From NCBI GenBank assembly GCA_017940605.1, contig JAGAYF010000056.1, forward strand, positions 1-58,144: 58,144 nucleotides of DNA, in the 5' to 3' direction. A model generated the notes under the pieces. It was not told the DNA's origin. It searched no databases and saw nothing but the letters and a program-made list of their open reading frames with translations. Positions 37,117 through 46,021 of this stretch are shown piece by piece (position 1 is the stretch's first letter; each line of letters begins with the position of its first letter). A program made the position numbers and the translations under genes. The DNA comes from Bacteroidaceae bacterium. GTDB taxonomy: Bacteria; Bacteroidota; Bacteroidia; Bacteroidales; Bacteroidaceae.

Positions 37117-37791
37117 ATGTTAGTTGATTACAAAAACGTTTCCATTGGCCAACACGACGTGGTCATATTAAAAGAAGTCGACTTCCAAGCCCATGAAAAT
37201 GACTTCATCTTCTTGACCGGCAAGGTCGGATCAGGCAAATCGACATTCCTGAAGAGCCTTTATTGTGCGGCAAACGTAACAGGGGAGAAGACCGAGGTAC
37301 TTGGTTTTGACATTTCCAAGTTAAAGCCCCGCAAGACCCCCTCACTCCGAAAGCAGTTGGGCATTGTATTCCAAAATTTCCAACTCCTGCCCGACCGGAC
37401 CGTATACGCCAACATGTCTTTTGTCCTGAAAGCCACCGGATGGAAGAAAAAGGACGAAATCAACAACCGCATAGAACAAGTATTAAGGACCGTGGCTTTA
37501 GAGGACAAGGCCAACAAGTTTCCCCATGAACTCTCCGGCGGCGAACAGCAACGTACAGCCATAGCAAGGGCCATCCTCAACCAGCCGCGTCTCATCCTGG
37601 CCGACGAGCCCACGGGCAACCTGGACATTGAAGCCAGCCAACAGATAGTGGAAATACTCAAGGACATCTGCTCCACGGGGACTGCCATCATCATGAGCAC
37701 CCATAACCTAGGTTTGCTGGAGCAAGTGCCCGATGCACAACACTACATTTTTCAGGACGGGCACATCACCCCAGCCACATCATCCAAATAA
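37117..37791 (+). CDS. ftsE: FtsE-like ABC transporter ATPase
   Basis: 224 residues. Walker [10 protein letters not shown] (35-43), Q-loop [15 protein letters not shown], signature [14 protein letters not shown], Walker [13 protein letters not shown] and switch His in MSTHN. Best matches FtsE/LolD-type ATPases that act with a MacB-fold permease such as FtsX. No ftsX homologue is adjacent, which is unusual outside Bacteroidetes. It sits 27 bases after hisIE and 25 before lysC, so co-transcription is likely. Confidence 0.85.
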   Translation: MLVDYKNVSIGQHDVVILKEVDFQAHENDFIFLTGKVGSGKSTFLKSLYCAANVTGEKTEVLGFDISKLKPRKTPSLRKQLGIVFQNFQLLPDRTVYANMSFVLKATGWKKKDEINNRIEQVLRTVALEDKANKFPHELSGGEQQRTAIARAILNQPRLILADEPTGNLDIEASQQIVEILKDICSTGTAIIMSTHNLGLLEQVPDAQHYIFQDGHITPATSSK

Positions 37792-37816
37792 TCCATACAA
37801 CAAATCCACATAAACC

Positions 37817-39130
37817 ATGAAAGTAATGAAATTCGGCGGAACTTCCGTAGGTTCTGCCCAACGCATGAAAAACGTAGCACAGCTCATCCACGACAACAAC
37901 CGCAACCTGGTAGTCCTGTCGGCCATGTCAGGAACGACCAATTCCCTCATTGAAATATCCGACTACTACGCCAAGGGAAACAAGGAAAGCGCCAGTGCAG
38001 TCGTCAATATCCTCAGAAACCTCTACACCAAGCACATCGGCGAACTCTACGCCACAGAGCAGAAGAAGAAGGAGATGTCCGATTTCATGGAGACCGTCTT
38101 TCACGAAATCATGCTGCTGGGAGCAGAACCCTATACCGACAACATCGGGAAGGCCATCGTAGCCAAGGGCGAGATTATGAGCACCCACATGGTCACCGCC
38201 TACCTGGAGGAATGCGGCATCAAGGCCCAGCTATTGTCAGCCTTTGATTTCATGCGCACCGACCAGGAAGGCCAGCCCGATATGAAGTACCTGCATGACG
38301 CACTCATTCCATTGATTGACAGCAACCCCGATGCGGAGATCTTCATCACCCAAGGGTTCATCTGCCTCAACCATGAGGGGCACATTGACAACCTGCAACG
38401 GGGCGGCAGCGACTACACGGCATCGCTCATTGGGGCTGCCATCCGTGCCGAGGAGATACAAATCTGGACCGACATTGACGGCATGCACAACAACGACCCC
38501 CGGTTTGTCGACAACACGCGCCCCGTGCCACAGCTCAGCTTCGAGGAAGCCGCCGAGCTGGCATACTTCGGGGCCAAGATACTCCACCCCACCTGCGTCC
38601 TGCCAGCCAAATTTGCAGGCGTGCCCGTAAAGCTGCTCAACACGATGGAACCCCAGGCCAAGGGCACTATCATCAACAACCAACTGTCCGAGGAAAACAA
38701 GATCAAGGCCATCGCCGCCAAGGACAACATCACGGCCGTCAAGATCGTTTCTTCGCGCATGCTCCTCGCCACAGGTTTCCTGCGCAAGGTATTTGAAATC
38801 TTCGAGACGTTCCATACCAGCATCGACATGGTGACGACTTCCGAGGTAGGTATCTCCATGAGCATTGACAACACCGACAACCTGTCCAAGATTGCCGAAG
38901 AGCTGCGCAAATACGGCACGGTGGAGATTGACCGCAACATGTGCATCATCTGCGTCGTGGGAGACCTGCGCATGCAGAACACCGGCATTGAGAGCCTCGT
39001 CACCGACGCGCTGAAAGACATTCCCATACGTATGATATCCTACGGCGGCAGCGAGCACAACATCTCCTTCCTCATCCATGAGGCCGACAAACAGAAGGCC
39101 CTCCAGGCACTGAGCAACAAAATCTTCTGA
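37817..39130 (+). CDS. lysC: Aspartate kinase
   Basis: 437 residues, monofunctional. KFGGTSVGSAQRM (about 4-16) binds ATP/aspartate; GFICLNHEGHIDNLQRGGSD (Gly-rich, Arg-Gly-Gly-Ser-Asp) and DIDGMHNNDPR follow. Two ACT domains occupy about 305-437 (NITAVKIVSSRML, MCIICVVGDLRM), so feedback control by lysine or threonine is expected. It begins the lysine/diaminopimelate branch and directly precedes lysA. Confidence 0.95.
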   Translation: MKVMKFGGTSVGSAQRMKNVAQLIHDNNRNLVVLSAMSGTTNSLIEISDYYAKGNKESASAVVNILRNLYTKHIGELYATEQKKKEMSDFMETVFHEIMLLGAEPYTDNIGKAIVAKGEIMSTHMVTAYLEECGIKAQLLSAFDFMRTDQEGQPDMKYLHDALIPLIDSNPDAEIFITQGFICLNHEGHIDNLQRGGSDYTASLIGAAIRAEEIQIWTDIDGMHNNDPRFVDNTRPVPQLSFEEAAELAYFGAKILHPTCVLPAKFAGVPVKLLNTMEPQAKGTIINNQLSEENKIKAIAAKDNITAVKIVSSRMLLATGFLRKVFEIFETFHTSIDMVTTSEVGISMSIDNTDNLSKIAEELRKYGTVEIDRNMCIICVVGDLRMQNTGIESLVTDALKDIPIRMISYGGSEHNISFLIHEADKQKALQALSNKIF

Positions 39131-39149
39131 TAAAACCGTTTTGTCCCCC

Positions 39150-40313
39150 ATGGAACTGCAGAAATACATTGAAAGATTCAAGGTAACGGAGACTCCGTTC
39201 TATTTCTACGACATTGATTTGCTGAAAGAGACCTTTTCCGAAGCCTCCGCCCAGATATCGACCATCCCCAACAGCACACTGCACTTTGCCGTCAAGGCCA
39301 ACGACAACGCCACCATCCTGCGCTACGCCAATGAGTACGGATTCGGCATCGATGCCGTCAGCGGCGGCGAGATACTCAAGGCCGTGGAGGCCGGCATCCC
39401 AGGCAACCGCATCGTGTTTGCCGGCGTGGGAAAGACCGACAGGGAAATCCTCATCGGCATCGACCACGACATCATGTGCTTCAATGCCGAGAGCGTACCC
39501 GAGATAGACATCATCAACAAACTGGCCGCCCAGCGGAACAAGACGGCCCGCATTGCCCTCCGCATCAACCCCAACGTGGATGCCCACACCCACAAGAACA
39601 TCACCACCGGCCTGGAAGAAAACAAGTTCGGCATTGCGCTCGATGACATGGTGGACGTAATCAGGCGCATACAGGCCCTGCCCCACGTCAGCTACCACGG
39701 GCTGCACTTCCACATTGGCTCGCAGGTGCTGGAGTTCGACTGCTTCGTCCAGCTATGCCACAAAATCAACGAGATACAGGACCGGCTGGAAGCCCTCGGC
39801 ATCCAAACGCAGAGCATCAACGTGGGCGGCGGACTGGGCGTTGACTACGAAGACCCCATGGGCCATCCCGTGGCCGACTTCAAGGGCTATTTCCAAACCT
39901 TCCGCGAACACCTCAGGCTGCGCCCGGGCCAGAGCTTCCACTGCGAGCTGGGACGTGCGCTCACCGCCCAATACGGCGCGCTCATCAGCCGCGTCGTCTA
40001 CGTGAAACAGGCCAAGCGCAAGCAGTTCGCCATCCTGGATGCCGGATTTACCGACCTGATGCGTCCCTCGCTCTACCAAGCCCACCACAAGGCCCTGAAC
40101 CTCACCTCGGACGGCAAGGCAGAAACATATGACCTGGTAGGCCCCATCTGCGAATCGACCGATGTCTTCGGCCAGGACGAGACATTGCCGGCCACACGGC
40201 GCGGCGACCTCATAGCCCTGCTTTCGGCAGGGGCCTACGGCCATGTCATGGCATCCACCTACAACAGCCGTCCGCTGGTGGGCGAAATCACGTCAGAGGA
40301 CATCGTTCTGTAA
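39150..40313 (+). CDS. lysA: Diaminopimelate decarboxylase
   Basis: 387 residues from the ATG at 39150 (a TTG opens the frame at 39141). PLP lysine Lys49 in HFAVKANDN; SGGEI; the Gly-rich phosphate loop NVGGGLGVDYEDP; and the C-terminal Cys-Glu pair in GPICESTDVFGQDE, plus YNSRP near the end. It makes L-lysine from meso-DAP. It ends the plus-strand run and is followed by a strong terminator. Confidence 0.96.
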   Translation: MELQKYIERFKVTETPFYFYDIDLLKETFSEASAQISTIPNSTLHFAVKANDNATILRYANEYGFGIDAVSGGEILKAVEAGIPGNRIVFAGVGKTDREILIGIDHDIMCFNAESVPEIDIINKLAAQRNKTARIALRINPNVDAHTHKNITTGLEENKFGIALDDMVDVIRRIQALPHVSYHGLHFHIGSQVLEFDCFVQLCHKINEIQDRLEALGIQTQSINVGGGLGVDYEDPMGHPVADFKGYFQTFREHLRLRPGQSFHCELGRALTAQYGALISRVVYVKQAKRKQFAILDAGFTDLMRPSLYQAHHKALNLTSDGKAETYDLVGPICESTDVFGQDETLPATRRGDLIALLSAGAYGHVMASTYNSRPLVGEITSEDIVL

Positions 40314-40337
40314 ACAGAGTCCCTACTCCTTTCTCCT

Positions 40338-40377
40338 CTCCTTCTGCCCGATGACTGCGGGCAGAAGGAGATTTTTT
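40338..40377 (+). terminator. lysA terminator
   Basis: Perfect 13-bp stem CTCCTTCTGCCCG / CGGGCAGAAGGAG (40338-40350, 40358-40370), followed by ATTTTTTT. Canonical intrinsic terminator for the proS-lysA run. Confidence 0.93.
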
Positions 40378-40487
40378 TGCCCCGTCAGCACCGACACAGG
40401 CAATGCCAGCCTCGGCAAGGCATCCTGTCTATGACGGAGCCCGGCTTGACCCACACGGAACACACGCAAGGCTCATTCCCCATCGAA

Positions 40488-40586
40488 CAAGGCGTAATAA
40501 CCCGAGGACAAGGCGTAAAAACACCAAGGACAAGGCGTAAAAACATGACCCATGCGGCCTGAGAAATTTCGGGCAAGGCGTAAAAT
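40488..40586 (+). repeat. Dispersed CAAGGCGTAA repeat, copy D
   Basis: Units at 40488, 40509, 40531 and 40574, spaced 21, 22 and 43 bp. GCGGCC at 40554 is 20 bp before the last. The best-conserved copy, with nearly identical CAAGGCGTAAAA cores. Confidence 0.85.
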
Positions 40587-40672
40587 CTTCCGAAGACACG
40601 GAGGCCGCATACGCATAACAGGCACGGGACGGCCCTTGCGAACTATAATTTTCAGAAAAAAATGACGTTTCA

Positions 40673-40704
40673 CTTGGGTATGCAGCAAAGATTTTCTAAA
40701 TTTG
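40673..40704 (+). promoter_or_regulatory. nnr promoter (leaderless)
   Basis: −33 CTTG (40673-40676), 20-base spacer, −7 TAAATTTG (40697-40704), then five bases to the ATG at 40710. Both elements and spacing fit the Bacteroidetes consensus, so the mRNA should start at the start codon. Confidence 0.75.
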
Positions 40705-40709
40705 CAGTT

Positions 40710-42245
40710 ATGAATATCTACACTGCTTCCGAAATGAAACGCCTCGAGGCGCTGGCCATGGATTATGGCGGCCTGAGGCCCATGGACCTGATGGAGAGGG
40801 CAGCCAACGAGCTGTTCAACGAGATAAGGTGCATCAAGGACGTCAATACTCCCGTCAAGGTATTTGCAGGTCCTCACAACAACGGCGGCGACGCGCTGGC
40901 CGTGAGCCGCCTGCTGAGCAAGGAGGGCTATGACGTGGAGGTATTCCTCTTCAACACGTCGGGCCACATGAGCGAGGAATGCGCCACGCAGCGCGACCTG
41001 CTCATCACCACCTGCACCGAGGTTGCCTTTCACGAGATACAGGCCAAGTTTGACCTCCCCCCCCTGTCGCAGAACGATTTGGTCATCGACGGCCTGTTTG
41101 GCATAGGCCTCAACGCCCCCCTGCCCGGCGGCTACGCCCTGCTGGTGAAGTACATCAACGCCAGCCAGGCCACCATCGTGTCCATTGACATTCCCTCGGG
41201 CATGATGTGCGAGGACAACACCGCAACGTTCCATTCACAGATTATCAGGGCCGACTACACGCTGTCGCTGCAGGGCGTGAAGCCCGCATTCCTCATGAGG
41301 GACTGCCAGCCCTACCTGGGCAAATGCAAGATATTGGACATCGGGATAGAAAGCCTGGGAGTGCCGCGTCTGGCCACGCTCTATACACTGTCCACCCCAC
41401 AGCAGGTCAAGCCATTGCTGAAGTACCGCGACCCATTTGGCAACAAGGGGACGTTTGGCCACGGGCTGCTTATCGCAGGTTCATACGGCATGGCCGGGGC
41501 AGCCGTCATTGCCGCCCAGGCCGCCATGAAGAGCGGCATGGGCAAGCTGACGGTACACACCCCCTCGGTCAACAACACCATCCTGCAAACATCCGTGCCG
41601 CAGGCCATCATCCACAACGACGAAGACAGCATGGCCTTTACCTCGCCTGAGGTGTCGGCCGACTATCAGGCCGTGGCCATCGGCCCGGGGCTGGGCACAC
41701 AGGCGCAGACGGCCACCGCCATGATGAACCAAATGAGCCACAGCACCACCCCGCTGGTGATAGATGCCGATGCTCTGAACATACTGGCAGAACACAAGGG
41801 ATGGCTGCAGCAAATACCCAAGAACAGCATCCTCACACCCCACCCCAAGGAGTTTGAACGGCTGTTCGGGGCAACGGAAAACGATTTCCAGCAACTCAAC
41901 AAGGCACGCGAGGAAGCACGCAGCCTGCAAATCTACCTCATACTGAAGAACCACTTCACCGCCATTTGCTGCCCCAACGGACACATCCACTTCAACACGA
42001 CGGGCAACTCAGGCATGGCCACCGCAGGCACGGGCGATGCCCTTACGGGCATTCTGCTGTCGCTCCTGGCCCAGGGATATGACCCCGAGTCGGCATGCCG
42101 GCTGGGATGCTACCTGCACGGTTCGGCCGGAGACCTGGCCGCCGACAAGCTGACCGAGGAAGGCATGACCGTAATGGACCTGGTGAATGAGATACCCTAC
42201 GCCATCAAAGAACTGAAAGCACAGAACATCCAATCAATACTATAA
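40710..42245 (+). CDS. nnr: Bifunctional NAD(P)HX epimerase/dehydratase
   Basis: 511 residues from the ATG at 40710 (the frame extends upstream through the promoter). N-terminal YjeF_N epimerase domain (about 1-215: FAGPHNNGGDALAVSRLL, VDGLFGIGLN). C-terminal ADP-dependent dehydratase of the carbohydrate-kinase fold (about 230-511: AGSYGMAGAAVIAAQAAMKSG, LTPHPKEFERLFG, GMATAGTGDALTGIL). It repairs hydrated NADH and NADPH. It is 14 bases before the DUF4831 gene. Confidence 0.95.
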   Translation: MNIYTASEMKRLEALAMDYGGLRPMDLMERAANELFNEIRCIKDVNTPVKVFAGPHNNGGDALAVSRLLSKEGYDVEVFLFNTSGHMSEECATQRDLLITTCTEVAFHEIQAKFDLPPLSQNDLVIDGLFGIGLNAPLPGGYALLVKYINASQATIVSIDIPSGMMCEDNTATFHSQIIRADYTLSLQGVKPAFLMRDCQPYLGKCKILDIGIESLGVPRLATLYTLSTPQQVKPLLKYRDPFGNKGTFGHGLLIAGSYGMAGAAVIAAQAAMKSGMGKLTVHTPSVNNTILQTSVPQAIIHNDEDSMAFTSPEVSADYQAVAIGPGLGTQAQTATAMMNQMSHSTTPLVIDADALNILAEHKGWLQQIPKNSILTPHPKEFERLFGATENDFQQLNKAREEARSLQIYLILKNHFTAICCPNGHIHFNTTGNSGMATAGTGDALTGILLSLLAQGYDPESACRLGCYLHGSAGDLAADKLTEEGMTVMDLVNEIPYAIKELKAQNIQSIL

Positions 42246-42259
42246 ATACAGTAACGGAC

Positions 42260-43333
42260 ATGAAAAGAATCATGATAGGTGCCTGCCTGCTGGCAGGAAT
42301 CGCAGCAGGCCACGCACAGACCACAGTGCTGCCCTACACGCCAGGCATCACGCAGGAGGGAGTCACATACTATCTGCCGCAGACCATGCTGAGCATCACG
42401 GTCACCGCAACCTGCACGACGGCCACCCCAGGCGACCTGAATGCCTATGCGGGGCGATACCTGAAACTCAACGACGTCATCAGGGAAAAGCAGGTGAGTT
42501 GGGTGATTGACGACGTGAGCATCACGCCCTTCGGCGTTCCCGACACCAGCAAGGTTTATTCCATTCCGCTGAAGAAGGCAACGACCGCCCCACTGGTGAG
42601 CCTGAGCAAAAACGGGTTGCTGCTGGCCGTCAACAGCCAGGTGGAGGAAGAACCCAACCCCAAAGACCCCAACCTGAACAAGGAGGAGAAGTCGTTGCTC
42701 AACCCACGCGATTTCATGACGCAGGAAATCCTGATGGCAGGCAGCGCAGCCAAGATGGCAGAGCTCACGGCCAGCGAGATATACGACATCCGCGACAGCC
42801 GAAGCCAGTTATCGAAAGGACAAGCCGACAACATGCCCAAGGATGGAGAGCAGCTGAAGCTCATGATTCAGCAACTGAACACCCAGGAGGAAGCATTGCT
42901 GCAACTCTTCAAGGGAAAGACGGAGAAAGTAACGCGCTCCTTCACCATGAACTTCCTGCCCACCAAGAATGTCAAGAAGCAAATCTTGTTCAGGTTCTCA
43001 ACGGAACTGGGCGTGGTGGATGAGGAGAACCTGGCAGGCGAACCCATCTACATTGACGTGGTCAACCAGAAGACCGTCCCATCGGAGCAGACGGACGGCA
43101 AGAAGAAAAAGACCGACGAGCAGGCACTGAGGTACAATGTGCCCTCCGACGTAACCGTCAAACTCTACACCCGCGAGCGCAAACTGGCTGAGATAACCGC
43201 TCCCATGGGCCAGTTCGGCCATGTGGACATACTGAGCAGCGAACTGTTCAACAAGCGCACCTCCACACAAGTCCTTTTCTACCAATCTACGGGCGGCGTA
43301 AAGAAAATCATTGAAGACTATCCTGGAAAATAA
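42260..43333 (+). CDS. DUF4831 family secreted protein
   Basis: 357 residues with a signal peptide (MKRIMIGACLLAGIAAGHAQ). YTPGITQEGVTYYLPQTMLSI is the family start. The remainder alternates beta-rich segments with a charged loop (VEEEPNPKDPNLNKEEKS). No catalytic motif. DUF4831 proteins are common in Bacteroidales with no known function; envelope location is inferred. Lies between nnr and the TSCPD gene at short spacing, so the three are likely one operon. Confidence 0.85.
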   Translation: MKRIMIGACLLAGIAAGHAQTTVLPYTPGITQEGVTYYLPQTMLSITVTATCTTATPGDLNAYAGRYLKLNDVIREKQVSWVIDDVSITPFGVPDTSKVYSIPLKKATTAPLVSLSKNGLLLAVNSQVEEEPNPKDPNLNKEEKSLLNPRDFMTQEILMAGSAAKMAELTASEIYDIRDSRSQLSKGQADNMPKDGEQLKLMIQQLNTQEEALLQLFKGKTEKVTRSFTMNFLPTKNVKKQILFRFSTELGVVDEENLAGEPIYIDVVNQKTVPSEQTDGKKKKTDEQALRYNVPSDVTVKLYTRERKLAEITAPMGQFGHVDILSSELFNKRTSTQVLFYQSTGGVKKIIEDYPGK

Positions 43334-43345
43334 CACTACGACAGC

Positions 43346-43606
43346 ATGAAACAGATTTCCTATCACCCACAGGGAACTTGCTCAAAACTGATCAACATTG
43401 AGGCCGACGATCAACAGCACATCACAGACTTGAAAGTAATCGGCGGATGCCATGGCAACTTGCAGGGAATAGCAGCCTTGGTGAAAGGCATGCCACTAAG
43501 GGAGGCCAAGGAACGGCTTCAGGGCATCCGGTGCGGAAACAAGTTGACAAGCTGTCCTGACCAAATCAGCAAGGCCATTGCAGAGTTGGAGAAAGACTAT
43601 CTTTAA
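43346..43606 (+). CDS. TSCPD domain protein (TIGR03905-type)
   Basis: 86 residues. Family marks are YHPQGTCSKLI (about 6-16), VIGGCHGNLQGIAALVKGM and the signature TSCPDQISKAI. Its Cys residues (12, 35, about 69, 75) are conserved in the family and suggest metal or nucleotide binding. Related to the TSCPD domain at the end of class II ribonucleotide reductases. 12 bases after the DUF4831 gene. Confidence 0.9.
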   Translation: MKQISYHPQGTCSKLINIEADDQQHITDLKVIGGCHGNLQGIAALVKGMPLREAKERLQGIRCGNKLTSCPDQISKAIAELEKDYL

Positions 43607-43632
43607 AACAACCTTTTTAATATTCTGATTTT

Positions 43633-45276
43633 ATGAAACGTTCACTATGGGCCACCGCTATCCTACTGGCCTTGAATTGTCCCTATGTCACTTGGGCACA
43701 AAGTCCTGCCGAAAAACCTGATTATTCGGCTTACATCCTCACACCGCCCGCCCCTGAAACACCGCGCATCAACAGCGCAAAAGTTTTCGGAGTGCGCCCG
43801 GGTGCTCCTTTTCTCTATACAATAGCAGCAACAGGCGTCCGCCCCATCACTTTTTCAGCCAAAGGACTTCCCGCTGGACTTAAAGTCAATCCTGAAACAG
43901 GTAAGATAACAGGAAAAGTCAAGAAACAAGGAACTTACCATGTCACCCTGCAAGCCCAAAACGCCAAGGGCACAGCCACACGCGAACTGCGCATTGAAGT
44001 AGGCGACCTCATCGCCCTCACACCGCCCATGGGGTGGAACAGCTGGAACTGCTGGGGCAACAGCGTGAGTCAGGACAAAGTGATGGCCTCTGCCAAGGCC
44101 ATGGTAGAGAAAGGCCTCATCAACTATGGCTGGACGTACATCAACATTGACGATGGATGGCAAAGCATACGCGGCGGCAAGTACAACGCCATGCAGCCCA
44201 ACCGCAAATTCCCCGACATGAAAAAACTGGCAGACGACATACATGCCATGGGCCTCAAGTTAGGCATCTATTCCGGCCCTTGGGTAGGAACCTACGCGGG
44301 ACATATTGGCAGCATGAGCGACAATGCCGACGGAACATACGACTGGATTAAGGAAGGCAGGCACAATGAAAATTACAAATACGTCTCTCCCGAAGATCCA
44401 GAGGGCAAACAAATCAGGAAAGAGCACTACTACCACGGAATGTACTCATTTGCGCCACAAGATGCGCAGCAATGGGCCGATTGGGGGATAGACTACTTGA
44501 AATATGACTGGAATCCCAACGATTATTACTACGCTACCGAAATGTATGATGCCATCAAGAAGCAGAACAGGGACATTGTCTACAGCTTGTCCAATTCTGC
44601 ACCCTATGCTGACGCACCCATCTGGATGGAAAAGTCCAATTGCTACCGCACAACGGGCGACATCCGCGATAATTGGAACAGTATCTTCAACATTGGCTTC
44701 CAGCGTCAGGATCATTGGGCATCGTTCAACCGCCCAGGCCATTGGGCCGACGCAGACATGCTTGTCGTGGGCATGGTAGGCTGGGGGCCACATCTTCACT
44801 ACACGAAATTGACGCCCGATGAGCAGTATTCCCACATTTCCCTTTGGGCTCTTCTGGCTTCTCCCCTGCTCATCGGCTGCGACATGTCCCAATTGGATGA
44901 TTTCACCATCAGCCTTCTCTGCAACAGCGAAGTAAACGACATCAACCAAGACCCCTTGGGCATACAGGCCTATCGCTATTATCACGATAAGACCTATTCC
45001 ACCTACGTAAAGCAACTGGAGGACGGAAGCATGGCCATTGGCATGTTCAACCTGAGCGACCAGCCCAAGAACATCGGCATCATTCCCGCCTCACTCGGCT
45101 TCCGTGGCAGACAAACCATCCGTGATGTGTGGCGACAGAAAGACATTGCCACGATAGAACCCAAGGAACGTTGGGAAACCGAGGTCGCTCCCCACGGTGT
45201 CGCTCTCATCAAGGTTTATCCTGGCAACACACGCCGCCGTGTCATAGAGATTGCACGCGGCGTTGAGAGAAAATAA
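43633..45276 (+). CDS. Alpha-galactosidase, GH27
   Basis: 547 residues. Signal peptide to about 23 (ALNCPYVTWAQS). An Ig-like domain (about 45-125, GLPAGLKVNPETGKITGKV, a putative He_PIG fold) precedes the GH27 barrel. PPMGWNSWNCWG (131-142), INIDDGWQ, the nucleophile Asp292 in YLKYDWNPND and the acid/base Asp343 in RTTGDIRDNW are all present. The C-terminal all-beta domain ends with a basic tail. It releases terminal alpha-galactose from plant or host glycans. No SusC/D genes are nearby, so this is a lone enzyme, not a full polysaccharide locus. Confidence 0.94.
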   Translation: MKRSLWATAILLALNCPYVTWAQSPAEKPDYSAYILTPPAPETPRINSAKVFGVRPGAPFLYTIAATGVRPITFSAKGLPAGLKVNPETGKITGKVKKQGTYHVTLQAQNAKGTATRELRIEVGDLIALTPPMGWNSWNCWGNSVSQDKVMASAKAMVEKGLINYGWTYINIDDGWQSIRGGKYNAMQPNRKFPDMKKLADDIHAMGLKLGIYSGPWVGTYAGHIGSMSDNADGTYDWIKEGRHNENYKYVSPEDPEGKQIRKEHYYHGMYSFAPQDAQQWADWGIDYLKYDWNPNDYYYATEMYDAIKKQNRDIVYSLSNSAPYADAPIWMEKSNCYRTTGDIRDNWNSIFNIGFQRQDHWASFNRPGHWADADMLVVGMVGWGPHLHYTKLTPDEQYSHISLWALLASPLLIGCDMSQLDDFTISLLCNSEVNDINQDPLGIQAYRYYHDKTYSTYVKQLEDGSMAIGMFNLSDQPKNIGIIPASLGFRGRQTIRDVWRQKDIATIEPKERWETEVAPHGVALIKVYPGNTRRRVIEIARGVERK

Positions 45277-45300
45277 TATTTTTATACACTTATATTTAAG

Positions 45301-45338
45301 TCAGAGGGGAGTTGTATCACATAACAACTCCCCTCTGA
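45301..45338. terminator. Bidirectional hairpin between alpha-galactosidase and hxlR
   Basis: Perfect 15-bp stem TCAGAGGGGAGTTGT (45301-45315) with ACAACTCCCCTCTGA (45324-45338). It sits between convergent genes. T-tails are weak on both strands. Confidence 0.75.
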
Positions 45339-45442
45339 TGGTTCAATAGGAACTATATTATCTCATCACTACGTATCTTTTGTGCCGATAAGGCATACTT
45401 TCATTTTATCAGACACATAACCATAAATAAGACAAGCGGCAT

Positions 45443-45799
45443 CTACTCTACGAGAATATCCTTTACGACATCATCAAAATGGTGCTTCGCCCATTCTATC
45501 AAGGAATTGATAGAAGGCATCAGCGACTTACCCGTATCTGTTAAAGAATATTCTACTCGGGGTGGGACTTCTGGATACACTTTCCGTGCAACAAGATTGC
45601 TGTTCTCCAAATTCTTTAATGTGGCCGACAACATCTTTTGGGAGCAGTCCGACATATGGCGACGCAATTCATTAAACCGTAATATGCCTGTCCCACTGGT
45701 GTACAATGAATATAAGACCAACATGGACCATTTGTCGCCGAAACGGCTGATGACCTGCCTGATAGGACAGGCCAAATACTCTGCTTTGATATCTGTCAT
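45443..45799 (-). CDS. HxlR-family transcriptional regulator
   Basis: 118 residues from the ATG at 45799 (GTG possible at 45805). Winged helix with CPIRQVISRFGDKWSMLVLYSL (about 11-32), GILRFNELRR and MLSATLKNLE, VEYSLTDTGKSL. Cys11 is at the position of the redox-sensing N-terminal Cys of YodB/QorR-type members; a second Cys lies in SDCSQKML. It likely senses electrophiles or oxidants and controls the divergent reductase gene and itself. Confidence 0.93.
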   Translation of the reverse strand: MTDIKAEYLACPIRQVISRFGDKWSMLVLYSLYTSGTGILRFNELRRHMSDCSQKMLSATLKNLENSNLVARKVYPEVPPRVEYSLTDTGKSLMPSINSLIEWAKHHFDDVVKDILVE

Positions 45800-45815
45800 A
45801 TTCACTAATTTTAGG

Positions 45816-45823
45816 CAAAGGTA
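45816..45823 (-). promoter_or_regulatory. hxlR −7 box
   Basis: Minus-strand TACCTTTG, with only about 11-17 bases before the start codon. Confidence 0.5.
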
Positions 45824-45829
45824 GAGAAA

Positions 45830-45925
45830 AGTTACCTAGTATGGAGACATTATACTATGATAATTTAAGTTAAATCTTATTTTTGCAATTTCTTGCTACT
45901 CAACAATTCCTACTTTTCGGTAACT
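45830..45925. promoter_or_regulatory. Candidate HxlR operators in the divergent region
   Basis: Two symmetric signals. TAGTAT (45837-45842) and ATACTA (45852-45857) form a perfect inverted repeat with a 9-base spacer, next to the hxlR promoter. AGTTACC (45830-45836) and GGTAACT (45919-45925) are inverted copies 82 bases apart. Either could be the binding site; this is inference. Confidence 0.4.
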
Positions 45926-45945
45926 ATTCCACGAAAAAGTATCTT

Positions 45946-45977
45946 CTTGTAAAAAAGAAAAATACATTGTACTTTTG
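45946..45977 (+). promoter_or_regulatory. Promoter of the NmrA-like reductase gene
   Basis: −33 CTTG (45946-45949), 20-base spacer, −7 TACTTTTG (45970-45977). Leader about 40 bases to the ATG at 46022. Confidence 0.75.
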
Positions 45978-46021
45978 CATCGTTTTAATACAGAAAATTA
46001 AGTTTAACTATAAAAAAAATT

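Larger units (their letters stand above)
40314..40709. other. Gap lysA-nnr with terminator, repeat copy D and promoter
   Basis: 396 bases holding, in order, the lysA terminator (40338-40377), copy D of the dispersed repeat (40488-40586) and the nnr −33/−7 promoter (40673-40704). No gene seen. Confidence 0.7.

Noticed and set aside
38237-39181. Minus-strand open frame of 314 codons
   Set aside because: Antisense to lysC; no recognisable domain, and lysC is complete.
40488-40586. Possible CRISPR array, because of regularly spaced short repeats
   Set aside because: The units are only about 12 bp, spacers are about 10 or 31 bp, only 3-4 units per site, copies are scattered over five sites, and no cas gene is present.
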